From the NCBI GenBank assembly GCA_937942105.1, contig CALDFS010000250.1:1-10201 (forward strand): 10,201 nucleotides of DNA, given 5' to 3'. Below the pieces are notes generated by a model. The model saw only the letters and a program-made list of their open reading frames with translations. It searched no databases and was not told where the DNA came from. This document shows, one piece after another, positions 1 to 5,547 of the stretch (position 1 is its first letter; every line of letters begins with the position of its first letter). The DNA comes from an uncultured Ruminococcus sp. (GTDB taxonomy: Bacteria > Bacillota > Clostridia > Oscillospirales > Ruminococcaceae). Both the position numbers and the translations under genes were made by a program.

Positions 1-318
1 GAGCCGCAAGACTCAGCGGTGCTTTCAACCGGTGTTGCGGGCGCGCATAAGATTCAGGGCATAGGCGCAGGGTTCGTCCCCGATGTTCTGAATACTAAGA
101 TATATGACGAGATAATACCGGTATCAAACGAAAACGCGTTTGCCACAGGTAAGCTTATCGGCAGAAGCGAGGGTGTGCTTGTTGGCATATCCTCAGGCGC
201 GGCGGCATATGCCGCAATCGAGCTTGCAAAGCGCGAGGAAAACGCGGGCAAGACAATAGTTGTCCTTCTTCCCGACACCGGCGACAGATATCTTTCAACA
301 CCGCTTTTTGCAGATTGA
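1..318 (+). CDS. cysK: Cysteine synthase (O-acetylserine sulfhydrylase), C-terminal part
   Basis: PLP-dependent enzyme that makes L-cysteine from O-acetylserine and sulfide in the cytoplasm. Only the last 105 codons are inside the window; the frame is open from base 1, and full-length members are about 305-310 residues, so roughly two thirds lies upstream. Visible signatures are HKIQGIGAGFVPDVLN, the phosphate-binding GISSGAA motif, and the closing LPDTGDRYLSTPLF, all near-identical to the CysK family from memory. The GTG at 19 is not the start, because the conserved sequence continues upstream of it. The next gene, an Rrf2-type regulator, follows after 27 bp with no terminator between, so the two are probably co-transcribed. 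That fits the known link between CysK and the Rrf2 protein CymR in Bacillus. The related CysM or cystathionine beta-synthase families are less likely given the C-terminal motif. Confidence 0.95.
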   Translation, partial: EPQDSAVLSTGVAGAHKIQGIGAGFVPDVLNTKIYDEIIPVSNENAFATGKLIGRSEGVLVGISSGAAAYAAIELAKREENAGKTIVVLLPDTGDRYLSTPLFAD

Positions 319-345
319 AGAAGTACAATAAGGAGAGGCATTTGC

Positions 346-750
346 ATGATGATATCAACAAGGGGCAGATATGCTTTAAGAGTGCTTGCAGACCTTGCAG
401 AGCATGCAGATATGGGATATATCCCGATGAAAGAGGTCGCGGCGCGGCAGGGGATATCACTAAAATATCTTGAGCAGATCATTCCTGCGCTGACTAAAAG
501 CGGGTATATTGAAGGAATCCAGGGCAAGGGCGGCGGATATCGCCTGATAAAATCCCCCGAGGAATGCATAATCGGCGATATCCTTCGGCTTACCGAGGGC
601 GACCTTGCCCCGGTTGCCTGTTTAGAGTGTGATGCAAAGCCCTGCGCAAGGGTTGCGGGATGCCCCACCTACCCGATGTGGGTGGAATTTTACAGGCTTG
701 TTACCGATTATTTTGACGGAAAAACGCTTGCAGATTTGGTTAAAAGGTGA
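346..750 (+). CDS. Rrf2-family transcriptional regulator (CymR/IscR-like) with a four-cysteine cluster
   Basis: A 134-residue DNA-binding regulator. The winged helix-turn-helix occupies about residues 2-83: STRGRYALRVL at the start, recognition helix ISLKYLEQII near 37-46, and the wing GKGGGYRL at 60-67. The linker ILRLTEGDLAPV is typical of Rrf2 proteins. It is followed by C92, C95, C100 and C106; a fifth cysteine, C74, is separate. IscR binds [2Fe-2S] with three cysteines in this same region, whereas B. subtilis CymR, as I recall it, lacks them. An Fe-S or thiol sensor is therefore plausible but not shown. A ribosome site AGGAGAGG (331-338) precedes two adjacent ATGs; 346 is taken as the start with a 7-nt spacer, and 349 is possible. 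The position directly behind cysK suggests control of cysteine/sulfur or Fe-S genes, with the gene transcribed from a promoter outside the window. Confidence 0.93.
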   Translation: MMISTRGRYALRVLADLAEHADMGYIPMKEVAARQGISLKYLEQIIPALTKSGYIEGIQGKGGGYRLIKSPEECIIGDILRLTEGDLAPVACLECDAKPCARVAGCPTYPMWVEFYRLVTDYFDGKTLADLVKR

Positions 751-812
751 TTTGACCGCCGCAGAACCATATCCGTATCATCTGAAAATAAATAAAGAAG
801 TATAAAACCAAC

Positions 813-877
813 TCCGGTCCGAAGTGATAGCAGGTGCTGTATATGCAGACCTGCTGCACCTTGGACCGGAATTTTTT
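813..877 (+). terminator. Two-tier hairpin terminator after the cysK-rrf2 operon
   Basis: The outer stem TCCGGTCC (813-820) pairs perfectly with GGACCGGA (863-870) and extends through AAG (822-824) and CTT (860-862) past a bulged G. An inner stem GCAGGT (830-835) pairs with ACCTGC (849-854), capped by CTG/CAG and a six-base loop. A run of six T follows at 872-877, so it reads as an intrinsic terminator on the plus strand. The hairpin is longer and more elaborate than a usual terminator. Apart from this element, 751-890 holds nothing recognisable. Confidence 0.8.
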
Positions 878-921
878 ATCGCGAAATTGCAGAAAAGTAT
901 TATTTTTTTACATTATATTAG

Positions 922-950
922 TAGACAAACCGGCGGACTTAATATATAAT
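922..950 (+). promoter_or_regulatory. SigA-type promoter of the oxidoreductase operon
   Basis: A -35 box TAGACA (922-927, five of six consensus bases) is followed by a 17-bp spacer and a perfect -10 box TATAAT (945-950). The surroundings are AT-rich. Transcription would start near 957, giving a leader of about 64 nt before the first gene at 1021. A TTGACA at 995-1000 was not chosen because its -10 would fall at the start codon. Confidence 0.72.
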
Positions 951-958
951 ATACGCAT

Positions 959-978
959 ATATGATAGTTATATCATAT
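959..978 (+). promoter_or_regulatory. Operator-like palindrome at the transcript start
   Basis: Perfect 8-bp arms ATATGATA (959-966) and TATCATAT (971-978) are separated by GTTA. The longer frame GCATAT (955-960) and ATATGC (975-980) is also mirror-symmetric, offset by one base from the inner arms. It lies just downstream of the predicted start point, where a repressor would block elongation. It is AT-rich with no T-run after it, so it does not look like a terminator. No candidate regulator gene is adjacent within the operon. Confidence 0.45.
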
Positions 979-1020
979 GCATAACAAAACCCGATTGACA
1001 TCTGCAAGGAGGATGACAGT

Positions 1021-2181
1021 ATGTTAAAGGCGGCAATAATCGGCACCGGCAATATCTCGCCGGAGCATATAAGGGGGTATCTAAGATTCCCCGAAAGAGT
1101 TGAAATTATCGCTCTGTGCGATATATACCCCGAAAAGGCGGAAAAGAAAAAGCGCGACTTCGGGCTTACAAACGCAAAGGTCTACCCTTCGCATAAGGAG
1201 CTTATTGCGGATATCGGCGCTGAGCTTGACATTGTGGATGTTTGCACCCCGCCGTTTACCCATGCGGAAATCTCGATAGATTTTCTGAACGCAGGAGTGA
1301 ACGTTGTCTGCGAAAAGCCTATGGCAGCTTCTTTAGAGGAGTGCGACAAAATGCTCGAAGCGGAAAAGCGCAGCGGCAAAACCCTTGCAATCATCGCGCA
1401 GAACCGCTTTACCGACCCTTATTGGAAGCTTAAAGGCGTCCTTGATTCCGGAAAGATAGGCAGAGTGCTTCATGCCGCCGTTGATTCCTACTGGTGGCGC
1501 GGTCACTGCTATTATGACCTTTGGTGGCGCGGAGCCTGGGCAACCGAGGGCGGCGGATGCACCCTCAACCACGCAGTCCATCACATAGATATGCTCGGCT
1601 GGCTTTTAGGCACACCCGAAAAGGTAACGGCTGTGCTTTCAAACGCCGCGCACGACAATGCCGAGGTCGAGGATATATCAATCGCCGCCATGCAGTATCC
1701 CGGCGGAACGCTTGCTCAGGTTACAAGCTCGGTGATCCACCATGGCGAGGAGCAGAAGGTTGTTTTGCAGGGCGAAAAGGCGCGTATTTCCGCACCGTGG
1801 AAGGTTTATGCCTCCCTCCCACGCGAAAACGGCTTCCCTTACCGCAATGAAGAGCTTGAAAAGGAGCTTGAAGAGCTTCATAATTCCGTTCCCGACCTTA
1901 AATACACCGGTCACACCGCCGAGCTGAACGACGTTATGACCGCCATAGAAACCGGCACACGCCCGTTTATAGACGGCGTAAGCGGCAGAAGAACTATTGA
2001 AATCATCACGTCGATATACAAATCCGGCTTCGAGGGCAGAACCGTCTGCCTTCCTTTGAAAAAGGACGACCCATGGTACACCGTTGAGGGCATACAGAAA
2101 AACGTCAGGCACTTCTATGAGAAGTCGGCTTCGGTTGAGAATTTCTCTGACGGCAGCATAACCGTCGGCGGAAGCAGATAA
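1021..2181 (+). CDS. Gfo/Idh/MocA-family NAD(P)-dependent oxidoreductase, first of a pair
   Basis: A 386-residue cytoplasmic dehydrogenase, probably acting on a sugar, sugar acid or cyclitol; the substrate cannot be read from sequence. The N-terminal Rossmann fold has the glycine motif IIGTGNIS (7-13) and an acidic residue after strand beta2 (ALCDIYPEKA, 31-40). The family hallmark EKP is at 98-100 with its catalytic lysine K99. The C-terminal alpha/beta domain carries GGGCTLNHAVHHIDML (177-192), which matches the GGxxxxxxxHxxD active-site segment with H187 and D190, and SGRRTIEIITSIYKSG near the end. A region rich in tryptophan and tyrosine (SYWWRGHCYYDLWWRGAW, 156-173) probably lines the substrate pocket. 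The start is supported by AAGGAGGA at 1006-1013 with a 7-nt spacer. The second oxidoreductase follows after 11 bp, its ribosome site overlapping this stop codon, so the two are made together. Confidence 0.93.
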   Translation: MLKAAIIGTGNISPEHIRGYLRFPERVEIIALCDIYPEKAEKKKRDFGLTNAKVYPSHKELIADIGAELDIVDVCTPPFTHAEISIDFLNAGVNVVCEKPMAASLEECDKMLEAEKRSGKTLAIIAQNRFTDPYWKLKGVLDSGKIGRVLHAAVDSYWWRGHCYYDLWWRGAWATEGGGCTLNHAVHHIDMLGWLLGTPEKVTAVLSNAAHDNAEVEDISIAAMQYPGGTLAQVTSSVIHHGEEQKVVLQGEKARISAPWKVYASLPRENGFPYRNEELEKELEELHNSVPDLKYTGHTAELNDVMTAIETGTRPFIDGVSGRRTIEIITSIYKSGFEGRTVCLPLKKDDPWYTVEGIQKNVRHFYEKSASVENFSDGSITVGGSR

Positions 2182-2192
2182 GGAGGATAATT

Positions 2193-3284
2193 ATGGCAGA
2201 CTTTCAGAAAGCGGACGGCATGAACTATGCCCCCACAAGCAAGCCCAAGCCGGTAGTAAAACCGGGTGAGTTCGTTTTTGCGGCTATGAGGCTTGACCAC
2301 GGTCACATCTACGGCATGTGCAACGGTCTTAAAGAGGCCGGGGCAACCTTAAAATACGTCTACGACCCCGACCCGAACAAGGTCAAGGCATTTTTGAATA
2401 AATATCCCGATGTAAAAGTCGCCTCGTCGGAGGATGAGATTTTAAACGACCCCGAAATCAAGCTGGTAGCAGGTGCGGCAGTAACCTCCGAGCGCTGTGC
2501 ATTAGGTCTTAAAGTTATGGACGCCGGCAAGGACTATTTTACCGACAAGGCGCCCCTTACCACCCTTGAACAACTTTCAGCCGCCAGAAAAAAGACAGCC
2601 GAAACCGGCAGAAAGTACATGGTCTACTACAGCGAACGCCTGCACGTTGAATCAGCGGTATACGCGGGTCAGCTTATAAAATCGGGGGCGATTGGCAAGG
2701 TAATACAGGTCTTGGGTCTTGGACCGCACAGGCTTGGCGCATCCGGGCGCCCGGCGTGGTTCTTTGAAAAGGAGAAGTACGGCGGAATTCTGTGCGACAT
2801 CGGCTCGCATCAGGCGGAGCAGTTTTTGTATTACGCAAACGAAACCGAGGCAAGGGTAGCATCCTCGCATATCGGAAACTACGCCCACCCGCAGTACCCC
2901 GGGCTTGACGATTTCGGCGACGCTACCATCATCGGCGGCTCGGGCGCAACCCAGTATTTCCGAGTAGACTGGTTCACGCCGGACGGTCTGCGCACATGGG
3001 GCGACGGCAGAACCATCATCCTCGGCACCAAGGGATACATTGAGCTGAGAAAGTATGTAAACATCGCCACCGACGATGGCTCGGACAATGTTTTCTGGGT
3101 GGACGATTCCGGCGAGCACAGGTTTGCGGCGGCTGGCAAGGTGGGCTTCCCATATTTCGGCGAGCTGATACTCGACTGCCTGAACCGCACCGAAAACGCC
3201 ATGACCCAGAAGCACGCCTTCTTGGCGGCAGAGCTTGCCGTAACCGCGCAGATGAAGGCAGAAGAGCTTACGGGAAGAAAATAG
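2193..3284 (+). CDS. Gfo/Idh/MocA-family oxidoreductase, divergent second member of the pair
   Basis: A 363-residue protein of the same superfamily but a different branch from its upstream neighbour. The usual glycine-rich GxGxxG loop is absent: the first strand reads FVFAAMRLDHGHIYGM (27-42), with a histidine-rich turn in its place. The EKP motif is replaced by TDKAPL (117-122), keeping lysine K119. The C-terminal domain keeps GGILCDIGSHQAEQF (197-211), with H206 matching the catalytic histidine. The last part (GELILDCLNRTENAMTQKHAFLAAELA) is typical of family C-termini. I recall close relatives in Paenibacillus and other Firmicutes annotated only as Gfo/Idh/MocA oxidoreductases. A ribosome site AAGGAGGA (2180-2187) overlaps the preceding stop, which indicates coupled expression. 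Cofactor binding may be altered or use a different loop; a non-catalytic or cofactor-cycling role cannot be excluded. Confidence 0.88.
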   Translation: MADFQKADGMNYAPTSKPKPVVKPGEFVFAAMRLDHGHIYGMCNGLKEAGATLKYVYDPDPNKVKAFLNKYPDVKVASSEDEILNDPEIKLVAGAAVTSERCALGLKVMDAGKDYFTDKAPLTTLEQLSAARKKTAETGRKYMVYYSERLHVESAVYAGQLIKSGAIGKVIQVLGLGPHRLGASGRPAWFFEKEKYGGILCDIGSHQAEQFLYYANETEARVASSHIGNYAHPQYPGLDDFGDATIIGGSGATQYFRVDWFTPDGLRTWGDGRTIILGTKGYIELRKYVNIATDDGSDNVFWVDDSGEHRFAAAGKVGFPYFGELILDCLNRTENAMTQKHAFLAAELAVTAQMKAEELTGRK

Positions 3285-3310
3285 CCAATATAATATGCAC
3301 TTGATATATT

Positions 3311-3354
3311 AAAAGCAGCAGCCGTCGGATATGTTCCGGCGGCTGCTGCATTTT
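3311..3354. terminator. Bidirectional terminator between convergent operons
   Basis: GCAGCAGCCG (3315-3324) pairs perfectly with CGGCTGCTGC (3340-3349) and extends inward through TCGGA/TTCCGG with one wobble pair, leaving a five-base loop. It is preceded by AAAA (3311-3314) and followed by TTTT (3351-3354), so it works on either strand. It sits between the oxidoreductase operon on the plus strand and the sigma/anti-sigma operon on the minus strand and probably ends both. Confidence 0.88.
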
Positions 3355-3372
3355 GCTGTTTATGTGCTTCTG

Positions 3373-4683
3373 TCAATCCTCAAAAACAAGCTCATAGCCA
3401 TCAATGGAAAGCTTTTCAATCTTATCTATATCCACCGGCTTAACAAACGACAGGCACATGCATTGGATGTCGTTTGTGGGGTCGTCGTCTTCATAGTTTT
3501 CCGGATATCCGCTGATGCCGTCAATAAGGTAGTACAGCCCAAAGTAGGTTTTACCGCTGCCGTAGATTCTGCCGTCATCGAGATGGATTCTAAGGTTGTT
3601 GTAGCCGAAATACTTGTCTGTGGAAAGAGAGTGCGTAGCCTCGTTGTTCGTTGATGTCATTTTCAGGATGATTCCGAACGGCGAAAGCTGCGCCGTCATG
3701 CTCACATCCCCAAGCTCGGTGGGGTATACAACCGTATTGGATATGCGGCTTTCCGGCATCTTGATTCCTTTTAAGGGGACGGTTACGGTTTTGCCCATGC
3801 TGTAAAGCGAGGTGAAGCGGTAATTATTGTCGGGGTCAAGATATCCAAAGTTTCTCAGGTCGATTGTTGCCTCGTCGCCGGTAAAGCTATAGCAGCACTT
3901 GGCGCAGACAATGAAGGTCATCACATCCCCGTCTAAGAATATCGGGGAGCTCCACATATACGGAGCGCTTGGCTCAACCCGGCATTGTTTGAAGTCAAGC
4001 TCTGCCCCCTCAGGGAGATCTTCAAGAGCCTTTTTGACGCTTTTCGGCAGGGCGTACTGCACCGTTGCGAAGAAAAAGTGATCGTCGCACATCACCGAGG
4101 TGACACGGAAATCCCCGGTCATGAATTCGCCCTCCGGCGTGAGCTCGTTTACGTACCCGTCAAGGCTTTCAAGCCAGGGAAACTCCTCCGGGTTGAGGAT
4201 AGCCTCGCCGTACTCACGGTAGAAAAAGTCATAGTCGCCGGTGCTGTTGAGCGTTCTGGTCAGATCGGCAAAACCTTCGTGGGTCTTCTCCTCGTCATAG
4301 GGCGATTCGTATCCGAATGTGGAATGCCTATCCAAAGCATATTTCATATTCTGGGTCGCGCTTGTATAGCTTACGTAGTCTACCGCCACTGGCTTTTCCT
4401 CTTTGACTGCTTTTTTACTTGTGCTCAGCGGGAGTACCTCGGCGGCATTGTCGGTATTTCGCCGGTTAGTGCTGCTTTCGCTGCTCTTTGCTGTCTTATC
4501 CTGAACAATGGTATAGTCGGTATAGTTCAGCGCGGATACGCTTGTGCTCAGCGCGATTATTGCAATGATTGCCGCCAAAAGCGTTGGCTTGAACCGAAAG
4601 CGCTTTATTTCGGGCAGCTCGGCTTCCTTTAAGAACTTATCGTCGATATCGCCGATGGCTTCAATGATTTTTGGAATGTTCAT
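3373..4683 (-). CDS. Single-pass membrane protein, probable anti-sigma factor or sensor of the adjacent ECF sigma
   Basis: A 436-residue protein. Residues 1-30 are a short cytoplasmic stretch (IIEAIGDIDDKFLKEAELPE) of the kind found at the N-terminus of membrane partners of clostridial sigma factors. One membrane helix spans about 34-51 (LLAAIIAIIALSTSVSAL). The remaining 385 or so residues are outside, with a low-complexity serine/lysine linker to about 100, then a beta-rich domain with no motif I can name. C199, C234, C260, C263, C264, C408 and C410 lie in the external part, so disulfides or metal binding are possible. Its ATG overlaps the sigma stop as ATGA, with an AAAGAGG ribosome site inside the sigma gene, so translation is coupled. 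The anti-sigma role is inferred from position and topology. The cytoplasmic part is too short for a classical zinc anti-sigma domain, so binding may use only about 30 residues. Confidence 0.8.
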   Translation of the reverse strand: MNIPKIIEAIGDIDDKFLKEAELPEIKRFRFKPTLLAAIIAIIALSTSVSALNYTDYTIVQDKTAKSSESSTNRRNTDNAAEVLPLSTSKKAVKEEKPVAVDYVSYTSATQNMKYALDRHSTFGYESPYDEEKTHEGFADLTRTLNSTGDYDFFYREYGEAILNPEEFPWLESLDGYVNELTPEGEFMTGDFRVTSVMCDDHFFFATVQYALPKSVKKALEDLPEGAELDFKQCRVEPSAPYMWSSPIFLDGDVMTFIVCAKCCYSFTGDEATIDLRNFGYLDPDNNYRFTSLYSMGKTVTVPLKGIKMPESRISNTVVYPTELGDVSMTAQLSPFGIILKMTSTNNEATHSLSTDKYFGYNNLRIHLDDGRIYGSGKTYFGLYYLIDGISGYPENYEDDDPTNDIQCMCLSFVKPVDIDKIEKLSIDGYELVFED

Positions 4684-5237
4684 ACCTTAATACCTCTTTC
4701 CTGCAAGTATTTTCTAAGCTTTTCACGGGTGCGCATAAGGCTTGTTTTAACCTTTGACTGCCCGAATCCGAACTTAGCGGATATCTCCGAAACCGAATCG
4801 AAATGCCAGTATCTGCGCACGAATATGATTCGCTCATCGCGGCTGAGTGTGTTCAAAAAGCCGTTTATAAGCTCTGTCAGACCGAAGATATCAAACTCCG
4901 GCGGAACGCTGTTGTCCGGCAGGATGTTTTCAAGCTCGGTAAGGGATATTTCCAGCTCTTTCGAGCGCTTTTTGCATTTAAGCGATTTCAGGCGGTTCAG
5001 CGAAACATTCCGAACGATTTTCATAAGATAATACTTAAAGTCATGCGGGCGCTCGGGAGGGATGGCGTTCCACACCCTTAAATATGATTCGTTCACGCAC
5101 TCCTGCGCATCCTCCCTGACACGCAGGATATTGAATGAAACGGCGTAGCATTTTTGACCGTATTTCTGCGATGTTTCGGCTATAGCACTTTCATCCCGCG
5201 AAAAGTAGCGGTCGATTATTTCATCATCTGTCTGCAT
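4680..5237 (-). CDS. ECF-type RNA polymerase sigma factor
   Basis: A 185-residue group-4 sigma factor that would redirect RNA polymerase to a small regulon, probably for envelope stress. Region 2 covers about 10-90 (YAVSFNILRVREDAQECVNESYLRVWNAIP, then YYLMKIVRNVSLNRLKS), containing the core-binding and -10 recognition helices. Region 4 covers about 122-180, with the helix-turn-helix SVSEISAKFGFGQSKVKTSLMRTREKLRKYL that reads the -35 element. Length and layout match ECF proteins such as SigV/SigW types and lack regions 1 and 3. The start at 5237 has AAAGGAG (5250-5244) with a 6-nt spacer. The membrane protein overlapping its 3' end is the likely controller. The upstream region carries both a housekeeping-type promoter and an ECF-type candidate, which would allow basal plus self-amplified expression. 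Confidence 0.93.
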   Translation of the reverse strand: MQTDDEIIDRYFSRDESAIAETSQKYGQKCYAVSFNILRVREDAQECVNESYLRVWNAIPPERPHDFKYYLMKIVRNVSLNRLKSLKCKKRSKELEISLTELENILPDNSVPPEFDIFGLTELINGFLNTLSRDERIIFVRRYWHFDSVSEISAKFGFGQSKVKTSLMRTREKLRKYLQERGIKV

Positions 5238-5268
5238 ATGCTTCTCCTTTCATGGTGCTATAACTTAT

Positions 5269-5295
5269 GACAACATTTTTCCTGATAAGGTTACA
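5269..5295 (-). promoter_or_regulatory. Candidate ECF (autoregulatory) promoter of the sigma gene
   Basis: Reading the minus strand, TGTAAC (5295-5290) is followed by 17 bases and TGTC (5272-5269). ECF promoters of Firmicutes typically carry a -35 with a central AAC (TGAAAC or TGTAAC) and a -10 resembling CGTC about 16-17 bp downstream, so this is a reasonable match with one -10 deviation. It sits directly in front of the sigma gene, as expected for self-activation. Short motifs like this occur by chance. Confidence 0.35.
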
Positions 5296-5307
5296 AGGTA
5301 TATCATT

Positions 5308-5337
5308 ATTATAAAATTTTTTTGCATAGGAAGTCAA
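5308..5337 (-). promoter_or_regulatory. Housekeeping-type promoter of the sigma/anti-sigma operon
   Basis: On the minus strand, TTGACT (5337-5332) is followed by an 18-bp AT-rich spacer and TATAAT (5313-5308). Transcription would start near 5301, about 64 nt before the sigma start codon. The spacer holds an A7 tract, often seen in strong promoters. Confidence 0.65.
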
Positions 5338-5340
5338 TAG

Positions 5341-5460
5341 GGCAGGGTTTCGCTCTATTCTGCGCGATACCAAGCTTTCAGTGCCGCACCAGCAAACCCG
5401 CATAAATCCTGAACCGGAGTTACACTCCACCCCGAAATTCGCACGATTTTGCCAACAGCC
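5341..5460. other. Unassigned intergenic stretch with potential secondary structure
   Basis: This lies between the promoters of the sigma operon (minus) and the XRE-membrane gene (plus). It is clearly less AT-rich than the promoter DNA on its left. GGGTTT (5345-5350) can pair with AAACCC (5394-5399), continued by GC/GC past one bulge and enclosing TGCG/CGCA. Further right, GGAGT (5416-5420) and ACTCC (5424-5428) form a tight hairpin. The minus strand is open through the region, but without a start, ribosome site or family match there. It could be a small RNA, an intergenic repeat or a gene remnant; none is established. Confidence 0.3.
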
Positions 5461-5461
5461 A

Positions 5462-5490
5462 TTGCATTTGCGGCAGATGTCTGCTATAAT
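5462..5490 (+). promoter_or_regulatory. Promoter of the XRE-membrane gene (extended -10)
   Basis: TTGCAT (5462-5467, four of six consensus bases), a 17-bp spacer, then TATAAT (5485-5490), with the extended -10 TGC directly in front (5482-5484). The start point near 5497 gives a leader of about 50 nt. Confidence 0.68.
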
Positions 5491-5513
5491 CCAGACAAGC
5501 CGGCGAGAAAATG

Positions 5514-5530
5514 ACAGCGCTTTGCGCTGT
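5514..5530 (+). promoter_or_regulatory. Perfect inverted repeat in the leader of the XRE-membrane gene
   Basis: ACAGCGC (5514-5520), TTT, GCGCTGT (5524-5530). It lies between the predicted transcript start and the AAGGAAG ribosome site. It could be a DNA operator bound by the XRE domain of the gene it precedes, or an RNA hairpin set next to the ribosome site. No T-run follows, so it is not a terminator. Confidence 0.45.
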
Positions 5531-5547
5531 AGGGAAGGAAGATAAAA

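Noticed and set aside
54..668. Long minus-strand open frame across cysK and the Rrf2 gene
   Set aside because: It is antisense to two clear conserved genes, has no ribosome site and resembles no family; it is a by-product of codon bias on the other strand.
995..1000. TTGACA close to the first oxidoreductase as a -35 box
   Set aside because: A -10 box at normal spacing would fall on the start codon, and nothing there resembles one. TAGACA-17-TATAAT at 922-950 is far better placed.
2652..3215. 187-codon minus-strand open frame inside the second oxidoreductase
   Set aside because: The plus-strand protein carries conserved motifs throughout; the antisense frame shows no domain.
3985..4632. 215-codon plus-strand open frame opposite the sigma partner gene
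   Set aside because: It is antisense to the ATGA-coupled membrane protein gene, with no promoter, ribosome site or recognisable domain of its own.
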